Source: CAVXZE01 sp963766175
Lineage (GTDB): Bacteria > Myxococcota_A > UBA9160 > UBA6930
NCBI GenBank assembly: GCA_963766175.1
Contig: CAVXZE010000032.1
Span: forward strand, 1-64,000
DNA: 64,000 bases
Reading direction: 5' to 3'
Below are positions 8,706-17,845 of the stretch, piece by piece. Each line of letters opens with the position of its first letter. The stretch's first letter is position 1. The position numbers and the translations under genes were made by a program. Under the pieces are notes generated by a model. The model did not search any database. It saw only the letters and a program-made list of their open reading frames with translations, and was not told the DNA's origin.

Positions 8706-10288
8706 GTTCCCAAGTCCACCAATTGTGCCGCGATCATGTGGGGGAGCTCCCGAAGCTTCTCCATCACATCATCGTCGGGCATTTGATCCACGTTCACCAA
8801 CATCGCCGCCTCGGCCCGTTCCGGGGCCAGGGCGAGTTGCATGCGGGAGATGTTGATACCGGCCTCTCCGAGACAGTTGCCGACGTGTCCCACCACCCCC
8901 GGTCGGTCGCGATTCTGAAGCAGGATGGTCGGACCCTCGGGAATCGCCTCGAGCATGAAGTCGTCCACGCGCACGATGCGCGGCTGATTCCCGTGGAAGA
9001 TCGCGCCGGCGATCAAGCGCTCGACACAGCCTCGCACCCGGGTCGTCACGGTGCTGGCAAAGTCGATCGCGCGGCTCGACTTCGACTCGATCACCTTGAT
9101 TCCGTGCTCCTGGGCGATGATCGGCGCGTTCACCATGTTGACGCGATCGCTGACCGACTCGAGCAGGCCCTTGAGCACCGCCACGGTGATCGGCGCCACG
9201 CGTAGATCGGCGACCTCGCCGGCGTACTCGATCTCGATCTCCTCGATGGCCCCCGGACAGAGCTGCCCCTGGAAGCGCCCGAGCTTCTCGCCGAGCATCA
9301 GGTAGGGTCGCACCTGCTCGAGGAGCTCCGGCGAAATGGAGGGCACGTTCACGGCGTTGCGCACCGCACCCTCCAGGAGATAGTCGCGGACCTGCTCTGC
9401 CGCGGTGATGGAGACGTTGAGCTGGGCTTGGCCGGTCGAGGCGCCCAGGTGCGGCGTGCAGATCACGTTGTCCATGCGGAGCAGCGGGTGGTCCGCCGGC
9501 GGCGGCTCCTCCGCGAACACGTCGAGGGCGGCGCCGCCCACCTTGCCCGATTCGAGGGCCTCGGCCAGGGCCTCCTCGTCCACGATGCCGCCCCGGGCCG
9601 CGTTTACCAAGAGGACCCCGGGGCGCATCTTCTCGAAGGCCTCCCGCCCCAGCAGCCCCAGGGTCTCTTTGCTGCGAGGAACGTGGACGCTGATGGCGTC
9701 GGCCCGCTCCAGCAGCTCGTCGAAGCCCAGCAGCTCGACATCTTGCTTCTGGGCCACCTCTGCCGAGATGAAGGGATCGAATGCGATCACCCGCATGCCC
9801 AGGCCCCGAGCCCGGTCCGCCACGATGCGCCCGACGTTGCCGAGCCCCACCACGCCAAGGGTCCGGTTGTAGAGCTCGATCCCCTTGAACTTCTTCTTCT
9901 CCCACTTCCCCGCCTTCATCGAGGCGGTGGCCTGGGGAACGTGACGGGCGAGAGCGACGAGGAGTGCGATGGCGTGCTCGGCCGTGGTGACGGTGTTTCC
10001 GCCGGGCGCGTTGACGACCACGACGCCCCTCTTGCTGGCGGCGCCCACGTCCACGTTGTCGACACCGACCCCCGCGCGCCCGATCACCTTGAGCTTCTCG
10101 GCCGCCTCCAGCACCTCCGCGGTCACCTGGGTGCCGCTGCGAATCAGCAGGCCCTCCACGTCCCGAATCGCTTCGATCAGACCCGCCTCATCCAGATCCG
10201 GCGCATTCAGGACCTCGATCCCTCGGGCCTTCTTTAGAATCTCAAGGCCTTCGGGGGCCAGCGGGTCGCTGATCAGGACTTTGGGCAC
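8702..10288 (-). CDS. serA: D-3-phosphoglycerate dehydrogenase
   Basis: The enzyme oxidises 3-phosphoglycerate to 3-phosphohydroxypyruvate, the first step of serine synthesis. Its 528 residues fit the long (type I) form: a catalytic and NAD-binding core with the Rossmann motif GLGNVGR, the NAARGGIVDE segment and catalytic-His region HLGAST, then an intervening domain and a C-terminal ACT domain starting near LLQNRDRPGVVGHVG, the usual serine-sensing site. GTG 10288 is preceded by AGGAG at a suitable distance. It heads a two-gene operon with overlapping purA, an uncommon pairing of serine and purine synthesis genes. The 284-base region upstream, shared with divergent aroA, must hold the promoters. 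Confidence 0.96.
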   Translation of the reverse strand: MPKVLISDPLAPEGLEILKKARGIEVLNAPDLDEAGLIEAIRDVEGLLIRSGTQVTAEVLEAAEKLKVIGRAGVGVDNVDVGAASKRGVVVVNAPGGNTVTTAEHAIALLVALARHVPQATASMKAGKWEKKKFKGIELYNRTLGVVGLGNVGRIVADRARGLGMRVIAFDPFISAEVAQKQDVELLGFDELLERADAISVHVPRSKETLGLLGREAFEKMRPGVLLVNAARGGIVDEEALAEALESGKVGGAALDVFAEEPPPADHPLLRMDNVICTPHLGASTGQAQLNVSITAAEQVRDYLLEGAVRNAVNVPSISPELLEQVRPYLMLGEKLGRFQGQLCPGAIEEIEIEYAGEVADLRVAPITVAVLKGLLESVSDRVNMVNAPIIAQEHGIKVIESKSSRAIDFASTVTTRVRGCVERLIAGAIFHGNQPRIVRVDDFMLEAIPEGPTILLQNRDRPGVVGHVGNCLGEAGINISRMQLALAPERAEAAMLVNVDQMPDDDVMEKLRELPHMIAAQLVDLGT

Positions 10289-10572
10289 GGCTCTCTCCTA
10301 GTTGCTCGGCACAGGCGATCAGAGGGCAGAGGCAGCCTCCGCTCGAATCTGCCCTCACTCTGATCCAGGACAATCCCGTTCCGGCTGGGGGTTCGCAGCT
10401 GGGAGGGGTCGCCAAGCCCCCACGGAGCCAAGCGAATCCCGCACGAGGCGAGGATTCTGGCGAACGCTTTCGGGAGTGTCAACGCAGAGTCGGAGCGCCC
10501 CCCGGGTGCTAGCCTAGAGGATTCATCGAACTCGTAGCGAGGATTGACGGCTCGCCCGCAGCTCGGAAACCC

Positions 10573-11850
10573 ATGACTGCCCTCCCCGATCCCCTACCGA
10601 TCCGTACGCGCGGACCTCTGGATGCCCGAATTCGTGTCCCCGGGTCTCGCAGCATCACCAATCGAGCGCTGGTGGCGTCGGCTCTCGCCAGCGGCGAGAG
10701 CCGCCTCGAGGGTGCCGCCAGCAGCGACGACACCGACGTGATGCGGAAGGGGCTCTGCGCCCTCGGCGCCCACATCGCGATGGACGACGACGCCTGGACG
10801 GTGATCGGTGTCGGGGGCCGCTTCGGAGCACCGCGCGAGACCCTGAACGCCGGCGCCTCGGGCACCACGGCGCGCTTTCTGACCGCCGCGGCCACCCTGG
10901 CGACCGGCCCGGTGGTGATCGACGGAATCCCCCGCATGCGGGAGCGGCCGATCCAGGAGTTGGTCGACGCCCTCCGCGCCCTCGGCGCCGATTGCGAAGC
11001 TCGGAGCCCCGGTGGCTGCCCACCGGTACACGTGGCCGGCGGGGGCCTCCCGGGCGGCCGCGCCAGCATCGACGCGCGGCGTTCCAGCCAGTACGTGTCC
11101 GGGATCCTGCTCGCCGCGCCCTATGCCGACCGCGACGTAGAGCTCTCCTTCGTCGAGGGCGTCCTGGTCTCCCGACCCTTCGTGGACCTCACCCTCGAGG
11201 TGATGCGCGCCTTCGAGGCTCGGGCGAGCTGGCATGGCGAAGGGCTGCGGGTGCGCGCCGGCTCCCCGTATCGATCCCGGGTCTATCCCATCGAGCCCGA
11301 CGCCCAATCCGCGGTCTACGGATTCGCGGCTGCTGCCATCGCCGGCGGGCGGGTCCGGGTCGACGGCATTCCGGCCGAGTCCCGCCAGACGGACCTGCTC
11401 TTCCTCGACGCGCTCGAGTCGATGGGGTGCCGGGTGGAGCGGAAGTCGGATGCGGTCGAGGTGCACGGTGCCCAGCACACTCTTCGGGGAGTGGAAATCG
11501 ACATGAACGCCATGCCCGACGCCGCGCTCGCGATGGCCGTCGTCGCCCTCTTCGCCCAGGGACCGACCACGATCCGGAACATCGCAAACCTTCGCATCAA
11601 GGAGACCGACCGTCTGGCCGCCCTGGAGACCCAGCTGCGCCGTCTTGGAGGGCAGGCGACCGCCGGCCCGGATTGGCTGCGGATCGAGCCCGCCCCGCTC
11701 CATGGGGCCATCATCGATACCTACGACGACCACCGCATCGCCATGGCCTTCGCCCTGGCCGGGCTGCGGGTACCGGGTGTAGCGATCCGGGATCCCGGAT
11801 GCGTCTCCAAGACCTGGCCGAACTACTTCGATGCCCTGGAGCGTCTATGA
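10573..11850 (+). CDS. aroA: 3-phosphoshikimate 1-carboxyvinyltransferase (EPSP synthase)
   Basis: The enzyme transfers the enolpyruvyl group of phosphoenolpyruvate to shikimate 3-phosphate in aromatic amino-acid synthesis. Family motifs are intact: the SRSITNRAL substrate loop near residue 26, NAGASGTTARF near residue 93, IKETDRL, and DDHRIAM near the C-terminus. The 425-residue length is normal. It is transcribed away from serA and appears to stand alone; the opposite-strand small zinc-ribbon gene overlaps its last 6 bases. Confidence 0.96.
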   Translation: MTALPDPLPIRTRGPLDARIRVPGSRSITNRALVASALASGESRLEGAASSDDTDVMRKGLCALGAHIAMDDDAWTVIGVGGRFGAPRETLNAGASGTTARFLTAAATLATGPVVIDGIPRMRERPIQELVDALRALGADCEARSPGGCPPVHVAGGGLPGGRASIDARRSSQYVSGILLAAPYADRDVELSFVEGVLVSRPFVDLTLEVMRAFEARASWHGEGLRVRAGSPYRSRVYPIEPDAQSAVYGFAAAAIAGGRVRVDGIPAESRQTDLLFLDALESMGCRVERKSDAVEVHGAQHTLRGVEIDMNAMPDAALAMAVVALFAQGPTTIRNIANLRIKETDRLAALETQLRRLGGQATAGPDWLRIEPAPLHGAIIDTYDDHRIAMAFALAGLRVPGVAIRDPGCVSKTWPNYFDALERL

Positions 11851-12084
11851 TCTGGAGGGCGCTCTGCGCAGCTCGCGGGGGGCCCGCCGGTGGTGGAAGC
11901 GCCGCGGGCGGTGATAGAGCCGGGCCTCGGAGATTCGCAGGCTGCGCTTCTCGGAACTCGGAAGGCCCTGAGCGCAGGTGGGGCTACAGTACCAGATCCC
12001 CTTGCGTTTGACGGCGTCGAGGTCTAGAGCGGAGCGGCAGGCGGCACAGGATCCCCCGCCGCAGGACGGGTGGGTATGAATCAC
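11845..12084 (-). CDS. Small zinc-ribbon-like hypothetical protein
   Basis: A GTG start at 12084 gives a 79-residue protein with paired cysteines (PSCGGGSCAACR and, after a short spacer, WYCSPTCAQG), the arrangement of a small zinc-binding domain. The second half is very basic with a PRRFHHRRAPRELRR tail, suggesting nucleic-acid or ribosome contact. It converges on aroA and overlaps its end by 6 bases. I do not recognise a named family. Being short, it could be a fortuitous frame, but the ordered Cys pairs argue for a real gene. Confidence 0.45.
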   Translation of the reverse strand: MIHTHPSCGGGSCAACRSALDLDAVKRKGIWYCSPTCAQGLPSSEKRSLRISEARLYHRPRRFHHRRAPRELRRAPSRS

Positions 12085-12188
12085 GGCGGGGAATTTACGA
12101 AGCTCTTGTCGGTGAAGCAACCCACCCGGGCCTCTTTGGCCGCGGAGCCCGCAAACCTCCGTATCCGGGAGACCGCCTCCCGCGTACC

Positions 12189-12962
12189 ATGTCTGACGTG
12201 ACCAGAGCGGACCCGACCAGGACCCAGCCGCAGACCGAGCGCTCCGGCGTGCGAATCGAGGCGGAGGGCTTGACCCGCCGCTTCGGCCGACACGTCGCGC
12301 TCGACCGGCTCGATCTCGAGATCGAACCCGGTGAGGCGTTCGGTCTGCTCGGCGCCAACGGTGCCGGCAAGACCACCTTCATCCGCCTCGTGACCGGATT
12401 CCTGATTCCATCGGCGGGAACGCTCACCATCGATGGGCTCTCTCCGACCCGCGAATTCAAGGCGGTCCGCCGCCGCCTCGGGTTCGTGGCGGAGACCTCG
12501 CGCCTCTACCCCGATCTCCGCGTCGGCTCCTTCCTTCGCTTCGCCGGTGGCATCCGCAGCCTGGCAGGGGAAACCCTCCGAATCGCCGTGGACGAAGCCC
12601 TTGACCGCTTCGAGTTGCTCGACGTGAGGGACCGGCTGATCGGGCACCTCTCCAAGGGCTTCCAGCAACGGATCTCCCTCGCCCAGGCCTTCCTCGGGGA
12701 CCCGCCCCTGGTGATCGTCGACGAGCCCACCATCGGCCTCGACCCCATCCAGCAGGAGGAGGTGCGCGGCTTCCTGCGCGCCCTGCGCGGCCAGCGAACC
12801 CTGATTCTCTGCACCCACGACCTGGGGGAGGCGCGCGATCTGACCGATCGGGTGGCGATCCTGCATCGTGGAAAGCTCGTCGCCACGGGCCCCACCACGG
12901 AAGTGCTCGGAAACGACGATGCCCTGCCCTTCTTCCGTGGAGAGAACGGAGCCCGCCCGTGA
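12189..12962 (+). CDS. ABC transporter ATP-binding protein (GldA/NatA-like)
   Basis: This 257-residue ATPase has Walker A GANGAGKT (about residue 55), a Q-loop region replaced by VAETSRLYP, the ABC signature LSKGFQQR, Walker B VIVDEP and the switch His in CTHD. It powers the two membrane proteins encoded immediately downstream. The next gene's GTG overlaps its stop (12959-12962). The order ATPase, ABC-2 permease, GldG-like protein matches gldA-gldF-gldG of Bacteroidota and homologous sets of unknown substrate elsewhere. Confidence 0.9.
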   Translation: MSDVTRADPTRTQPQTERSGVRIEAEGLTRRFGRHVALDRLDLEIEPGEAFGLLGANGAGKTTFIRLVTGFLIPSAGTLTIDGLSPTREFKAVRRRLGFVAETSRLYPDLRVGSFLRFAGGIRSLAGETLRIAVDEALDRFELLDVRDRLIGHLSKGFQQRISLAQAFLGDPPLVIVDEPTIGLDPIQQEEVRGFLRALRGQRTLILCTHDLGEARDLTDRVAILHRGKLVATGPTTEVLGNDDALPFFRGENGARP

Positions 12963-13750
12963 GGCCGCTCCTCGCCCTGATCCGCAAGGAGATTGCCGTT
13001 CTGTTCGGCTCTCCCATGGCCTATCTGTCACTCACCCTGGTGGTCCTGGTGACCGCGCTGATTTTCTTCGACCACCTGCGCCTCTACAACCAGATCCTCT
13101 TCCTGTATGCCAGCAGCACCCTGGGCGGCTTCGAGACCGACACCATCCCCGACTACATTAACCTCCGGGACACGGTCTTCTTTCCGGTGATGGAAACCCT
13201 CGGCATCACATTGATCGGCGTCGTGCCACTCGTGACCATGCGGGTCTTCGCCGAGGAGCGAGCCCGCGGAACCGACGAGTTCCTGGTGACGACGCACCTC
13301 TCTGCTGGCCAGATCGTGTTGGCCAAGTTCGCCGTCGCCTACCTCTTCGTAACGCTGATGATGGCGGCGAGCTTCGTGTATCCCGCGTTGGCGATCCAGC
13401 AGGGCGGCATCGGCGCGCAGCAACTGGTGGCGGTCTTTCTCGGGCTCCTGCTTCACGCCGTCGCCCTTGCCTCGATCGGGCTGGCCTGCTCCGCCTTCAC
13501 CTCGAGCCAGCTGGTCGCTGCCATCGCGGGCTGGGCCGTCGGATTCGTCGTATGGGATTTCAGCTGGGCGAGCCCCTTCGTGGGCGAGACCACCAACGAG
13601 TTCCTCGACGCCATTTCCCTCCATCTCCGCTACGGCAGCTTCGCCGAGGGAATCGTCAACCTCGCGAACCTGGCCTACTTCCTGGGCGTCGCCATGGTCG
13701 CCGCTGCCGTGGCGCGATTCTCCTTCGACTGGCGGCGGGTGGCGGGCTGA
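12959..13750 (+). CDS. ABC-2 type permease (GldF-like)
   Basis: The product is a 263-residue inner-membrane protein with about six hydrophobic segments and the short cytoplasmic N-terminus (RPLLALIRKEIAVLFGSP) typical of ABC-2 permeases. It contains the conserved RVFAEERARGTDEFL coupling segment before the third membrane helix. The GTG start overlaps the ATPase stop and the stop shares one base with the next ATG (TGATG), so all three genes are translationally coupled. The substrate is unknown. Confidence 0.85.
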   Translation: MRPLLALIRKEIAVLFGSPMAYLSLTLVVLVTALIFFDHLRLYNQILFLYASSTLGGFETDTIPDYINLRDTVFFPVMETLGITLIGVVPLVTMRVFAEERARGTDEFLVTTHLSAGQIVLAKFAVAYLFVTLMMAASFVYPALAIQQGGIGAQQLVAVFLGLLLHAVALASIGLACSAFTSSQLVAAIAGWAVGFVVWDFSWASPFVGETTNEFLDAISLHLRYGSFAEGIVNLANLAYFLGVAMVAAAVARFSFDWRRVAG

Positions 13751-15270
13751 TGCGGGAGCTGGCACTCGGCGGACTGATCGCGATCGCCTTCGGGATGGGC
13801 TCCTACTACGCCACCGATCACTTCGGTGTCTTCAACTACGCGAACGTGATTCTCGGCGGCCTGGCTCTCACCGTCGCCGCGGTGCGCGCTCTTTTTCGGG
13901 TGCGCGGTGCCGGCGCGCCGGCCTTCCGCAGGGTCCTCGGCCGCGGCCTGCTGAGCATCCTCGCCGCCGCGCTCCTGGGCACCGCTTTGGAGCGCGCCGC
14001 CTACCACTCCGGCATCCAGTTCGACTGGTCCTTCGAGGGCAAGTTCGCCCTCTCCGACGCTACGGCCACCGCCCTCGGCGACCTCCCCTGCGAGCTCTCC
14101 GCCACGCTCTACTACGACGACTTCGACCCCCGCAACCGCAGCACGCGCCTTCTCCTGCGCACCATGGGGCAGGCCGGTGGCCTGGTCTTCGACGAACGAC
14201 GCCTCGACGATCACCCGGACGACGAAGACCGCTACGCGATCGGATCGTCCAACACAGTCGTCTTTCACTGCGGCGACGAATACCAGACCGTCGAGCGACC
14301 CACCGAGGGTGCCATCTACGAGGCCCTCTACAGCTTCCGCTCCTTCGACACCAGGACCCTCTACCTCACACGGGGCGCCGGCGAGGGGGATTTCGAACGC
14401 ACCGATGCAGTCGGATTCTCCGGACTCGCCCAGGCGCTCATCACCGAGGGCTATCGTCTGCGACAGCTGGTGACCGCGTCAGTGACCGAAATCCCCGAGG
14501 AGGCCGACGCGGTGATCCTGGTCGCGCCGGCTCGCCCACTTCGCGGTGAGACGATCGAGGCCCTCGAGCGCTACCTGGAGGGCGGCGGACGGATGGTCGT
14601 CTTCATCGAGCCCGGACGCGAATCCGGTGTCGAAGAACTGCTCGCCAGGTGGGGGATCCGATCGGCCAACTCGGTGCTGATCGACCCGGCTTCGGGCCCG
14701 GTCGACGGGGACGCGCCCGGCGTCAACCCGATCGCCTTCAGCTATGCGTCCAGCCACCCGGTGGCCAGCGGTCTCAATGCGTCTCGAATGACCTTCTTCC
14801 GGGGAGCGCGGTCCTTCGAGCTGCGCAAGCCCCGGCCCAGCGACAAGCTCGCCGGCGTGGTCTTTGCGAGCCCTCGATCCTGGCTCCAAACGGACTTCTC
14901 CGTGCTCTCCAGCAAGGTCGAGCCAGAGCGTCCAGCGGCGGCGGTCGAGGACTACCACCCCATCGTCGTCGCCGCCGCCTTCCCACGGGAGCAGGGCCAG
15001 GCGCGGATCGTCGCCTTTGGCGACAGCGACTTCGCCTCCAACCGTCACCTGCGAACGCTCTACAATCTGGATCTGGTGTTGAACGCGATCCACTGGGCGC
15101 TGGAGAGGGAGCCCGACATCACCCTGCGTCCCAAGACCAGCGTCGGTGGCATGCAGTTTCCACTGCCGATCGCCAGCACCCTGCAGATGTTCCAGGGCCT
15201 CGGGCTGCTGCTCCCGGAGCTTCTGCTGATCGCCGCGGCCGCCCTCTGGCTGCGACGGCGATCCGCCTGA
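13750..15270 (+). CDS. GldG-like auxiliary transport protein
   Basis: ATG 13750 overlaps the permease stop by one base. The 506-residue protein has two N-terminal membrane helices, a long periplasmic region of the ABC-type-uncharacterised (GldG) family, and a C-terminal membrane helix followed by a short Arg tail (LWLRRRSA). The soluble part includes a glutamine-amidotransferase-like segment with EALERYLEGGGRMVVF and a later IVAFGDSDFASN segment, both common in this family. It forms a complex with the two preceding products. In Flavobacterium, GldAFG is linked to gliding; here no gliding genes are visible, so its role is open. Confidence 0.8.
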   Translation: MRELALGGLIAIAFGMGSYYATDHFGVFNYANVILGGLALTVAAVRALFRVRGAGAPAFRRVLGRGLLSILAAALLGTALERAAYHSGIQFDWSFEGKFALSDATATALGDLPCELSATLYYDDFDPRNRSTRLLLRTMGQAGGLVFDERRLDDHPDDEDRYAIGSSNTVVFHCGDEYQTVERPTEGAIYEALYSFRSFDTRTLYLTRGAGEGDFERTDAVGFSGLAQALITEGYRLRQLVTASVTEIPEEADAVILVAPARPLRGETIEALERYLEGGGRMVVFIEPGRESGVEELLARWGIRSANSVLIDPASGPVDGDAPGVNPIAFSYASSHPVASGLNASRMTFFRGARSFELRKPRPSDKLAGVVFASPRSWLQTDFSVLSSKVEPERPAAAVEDYHPIVVAAAFPREQGQARIVAFGDSDFASNRHLRTLYNLDLVLNAIHWALEREPDITLRPKTSVGGMQFPLPIASTLQMFQGLGLLLPELLLIAAAALWLRRRSA

Positions 15271-15283
15271 GCGGCGACGCCGG

Positions 15284-15712
15284 TCAGCGCCGTTTCTTTG
15301 GCTTGGTGGTGGCCAGGGCGAAGCCTTCGGCGCCGGCGAGCTGAGCCTGGTCCAGGACGTAGACGGCCTTCCCGAGGATCACCTCCTTGTCACCGCGCAA
15401 GATCACCATCTTGTCCTCGGCGCTGGCCAGGGCCACCTCCAGGTGGGCGCGAAGATCCTCCAGCCTCACCACTTGGTCGTTCACCTGGACGATGTCGTTC
15501 GCAGTCATCGTGACGGTGACCGCCTGGGGCGGCGTCTGGCTCTGCTGCGTCGCTTCTGGGAGATCTACCTTCTTCCCGGTGTTGGCGATCACCGATGAGG
15601 TCACCATGAAGATGATCAGCAGGACCAGAAAGACGTCGGTCAGCGGAGTGATGTTGATCTCGGCGACGATGCCGCCGGCTTCGTCACCCTCGGGCAGGAA
15701 TGAGGTTGCCAT
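15284..15712 (-). CDS. exbD: ExbD/TolR-family biopolymer transport protein
   Basis: This 142-residue protein has a short cytoplasmic N-terminus, one membrane helix starting INITPLTDVFLVLLIIFMV (which carries the conserved proton-path Asp) and a periplasmic ExbD domain. The gene overlaps the ExbB-like gene by 29 bases and completes the proton-driven motor. The plus-strand TonB-like gene 1 kb away is its likely partner. The Lys/Arg-rich end (KPKKRR) is unremarkable. Confidence 0.9.
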   Translation of the reverse strand: MATSFLPEGDEAGGIVAEINITPLTDVFLVLLIIFMVTSSVIANTGKKVDLPEATQQSQTPPQAVTVTMTANDIVQVNDQVVRLEDLRAHLEVALASAEDKMVILRGDKEVILGKAVYVLDQAQLAGAEGFALATTKPKKRR

Positions 15713-16379
15713 CAGCCACCTCCGCATTGGGTTTTGGCGAGGCGGACGGAGCCGCCTCGACGTACAGCAGCGCCTGGATGAAGCGCTCACTGGCCCTCGT
15801 AAAGCTGGCGGCGATTCCGCCGACTCGGACCTGGAGCCAGTTGAACAGGGCCAGCGAAACGATCGCCACCAGCAGGCCCACGGCTGTGGCGATCAGCGCC
15901 TCGGAGATTCCTGCGGAAACCACCTCGAAGCCTGCATCACCCGATTCAGCGATCGCGCCGAAGGCCACCATGATCCCGATGACGGTTCCGAACAGACCGA
16001 TGTAGGGGGCCAGCGAGCCCACGGTTCCTATGAACCAGAGACCCCGGCGCAGCTCGCTGAGCGCCTCCTGTCTGGCGGTGCTCAGCACGTGATCGAGGTC
16101 CTCGAGCGCGATGTTCCGCCAGCGCAGTCCCTCGCCGAAGACCTCGGACATCGGGGTACTGGAGGCCTCGCAGAGCGTGCGCGCCGCCGAGAGGTCGCGC
16201 CGAACCAGGGTATCGACGAGCTTGCGCGTCAGCTCCCGGGTCGCGGCGTCGAGGCCCCGGTATTTCCAGACCCGCTCGAGAGCGATCGCGAAGACGATCA
16301 CCGACAGAACTCCGAGCGGATACACGGTGAGGCGCCCCTGGTGCAGCAGCTCCAGGATGTGGCTCCATTCCATATTCAA
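15684..16379 (-). CDS. exbB: ExbB/TolQ/MotA-family proton channel
   Basis: The 231-residue protein has a first membrane helix near residues 15-35, a cytoplasmic loop, and two C-terminal helices. The conserved segment GSLAPYIGLFGTVIGIMVAF is followed by GISEALIATAVGLLVAIVS. TTG 16379 lies about 8 bases after GGAG; an ATG six bases further in is the alternative. With ExbD it forms the inner-membrane motor that uses proton flow to energise TonB-like proteins. It is divergent from the TonB gene across a 335-base intergenic region. Confidence 0.9.
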   Translation of the reverse strand: MNMEWSHILELLHQGRLTVYPLGVLSVIVFAIALERVWKYRGLDAATRELTRKLVDTLVRRDLSAARTLCEASSTPMSEVFGEGLRWRNIALEDLDHVLSTARQEALSELRRGLWFIGTVGSLAPYIGLFGTVIGIMVAFGAIAESGDAGFEVVSAGISEALIATAVGLLVAIVSLALFNWLQVRVGGIAASFTRASERFIQALLYVEAAPSASPKPNAEVADGNLIPARG

Positions 16380-16714
16380 GGTGGCTTCTCCTACTGTTCA
16401 CTTCGCGCCCGACCCAAATTTACCCGGGCCTTCGCGCGTTGACACCCCCCCGCCCCTCTCTTACGCTTTTGGGGGGGGCGGGAGATTTCACAATCGTGTC
16501 GAATAGTTGCGTCCCCGTGGCCGTCTACCTTTGCGAGCTGCTTCACGAGAATCGACGTCTGGCCGATGAGAAACCCGACGTCTGGTCGATGGGATCTGCC
16601 GATGAGATCGGCAGATCGCCAGCAACGGTTTAAACGGCAGGCAGCTCACCGGTAACTCCAAAGCTTCAGGGACCGTAATCGGCAAGGAAAGCGTTCCAGG
16701 GAACGTACGGCGCG
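16380..16714. promoter_or_regulatory. Divergent intergenic region between exbB and tonB-like genes
   Basis: This 335-base gene-free stretch must hold promoters for both directions. It contains a C-run/G-run pair (about 16443-16485) able to form a GC-rich stem, two near-identical 16-base direct repeats (16553-16568 and 16576-16591, CGACGTCTGG-Y-CGATG) and a perfect 11-base inverted repeat (16593-16617). No clear -35/-10 pair is recognisable. The repeats could be operator sites. Confidence 0.4.
16593..16617. repeat. Perfect inverted repeat upstream of tonB-like gene
   Basis: The arms GATCTGCCGAT and ATCGGCAGATC (11 bases each) are separated by GAG. The element lies about 100 bases before the TonB-like start and just after two direct repeats. 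It has no T-run, so a regulator-binding palindrome or mRNA leader hairpin is more likely than a terminator. Confidence 0.5.
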
Positions 16715-17845
16715 ATGACCGATGAGATCGTGATCCACAGGCGGCGAGCCCGCCCTTCTCCGATGCGCACCCGGCGAATCGGCAGTCTTGCCGGCGGAAC
16801 CGCCACTGCCGCGGCCGGCGTCGACTTCCCTGGAATCACGATCCCTGACCCCGAGGGGACACGAGGACGCCTGGTCTCGGGGGGAATCTCCCTCCTCCTG
16901 CACGGCCTTGCGATCAGCGCCATCCTGCTGGCTGCCTGGCTCGCGCCCGAGGAGATGATCGAGGAGATCATCGAGATCACCCGGATCGAGGAGGAGCTCG
17001 CCTCGGAGGAGCCCGCCCCCGCACCGCGGGTGCTGGCAGAGACGCTCGGCCGCTACGACCCCGCCCCCATGGCGACCGTGCCCCAGGTCGTCAGCCCCGC
17101 CGTGATCCAGCGCGCGGCCCCGGTGATCACTGCCGAGCAGCTCCAGCTCGACACGGTCAGCCCGGTCCAGGCCCCCCGCGAGGTGCAGCGGGCGAGCCGC
17201 CAGGTGGAGACGGCGCGCACCTATCAGTCCATCGCCCAGGCCACGGTGTCCCCGCTGGACATCGACGCGTCGGCTCCGGCCATCCGCGGCCCCGTCGAGC
17301 TTCACGCACCTTCGGGGATCCAGGCCGGGCCGCGCCAGGTGGCGCGGGGAAGCGGCGTGGGCATCGCGGATCCCTCCGCTCTCGGCACCGGCTCCTCGGT
17401 TCGCGAGGGCATCGCATCCAATCGCGACGTCCTCGGCGCCAAGACCGGGGTCCGCGCCCAGGTGAACTGGGCCGTCGGTGACAGCAACATGCGCGGAAGC
17501 GGCGGTCAGGGCACCGGCCCTGGCGGGCTCAGCTGGGACCAGTGCATGGGCCGGCCCGAGGTCCAGGCCTACATGCAACACATCAAGAGCCGGGTGCTGA
17601 ACCGCTGGGTGCTCCCTTCCAACGTACAGGCCAACCGCACCGTCACCCTCCGCTTCGTGCTCGACCCGGCGGGCACCGCCAACCGCGTCGCCTTCGTCTC
17701 GGCGGAGGACAATGTTCTCGGTGAGAGCGCTGTCAAGGCGATGCGCTCCGCTTCTCCCTTCGACCAGATGTCTGACCGGGTGCGCTGCCTCGCCGGCAAC
17801 CCGATCATGGCCACCTTCCGCAATCCGACCGTTGCGACGAACTAA
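16715..17845 (+). CDS. TonB-like energy-transducing protein
   Basis: The 376-residue protein has a basic cytoplasmic N-terminus of about 50 residues, unusually long for TonB. One membrane anchor follows (about residues 52-76), then an Ile/Glu-rich stretch (EEMIEEIIEITRIEEE), a long Pro/Ala/Gln periplasmic linker and a C-terminal TonB/TolA-like domain. That domain (from about residue 280) contains AYMQHIKSRVLNRWVLP and RFVLDPAGTANRV. Two cysteines (CMGRPE and RCLAGN) could form a disulfide there. It probably couples the ExbBD motor to an envelope target. The next gene begins inside its last 14 bases, tying the two products together. Confidence 0.8.
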   Translation: MTDEIVIHRRRARPSPMRTRRIGSLAGGTATAAAGVDFPGITIPDPEGTRGRLVSGGISLLLHGLAISAILLAAWLAPEEMIEEIIEITRIEEELASEEPAPAPRVLAETLGRYDPAPMATVPQVVSPAVIQRAAPVITAEQLQLDTVSPVQAPREVQRASRQVETARTYQSIAQATVSPLDIDASAPAIRGPVELHAPSGIQAGPRQVARGSGVGIADPSALGTGSSVREGIASNRDVLGAKTGVRAQVNWAVGDSNMRGSGGQGTGPGGLSWDQCMGRPEVQAYMQHIKSRVLNRWVLPSNVQANRTVTLRFVLDPAGTANRVAFVSAEDNVLGESAVKAMRSASPFDQMSDRVRCLAGNPIMATFRNPTVATN

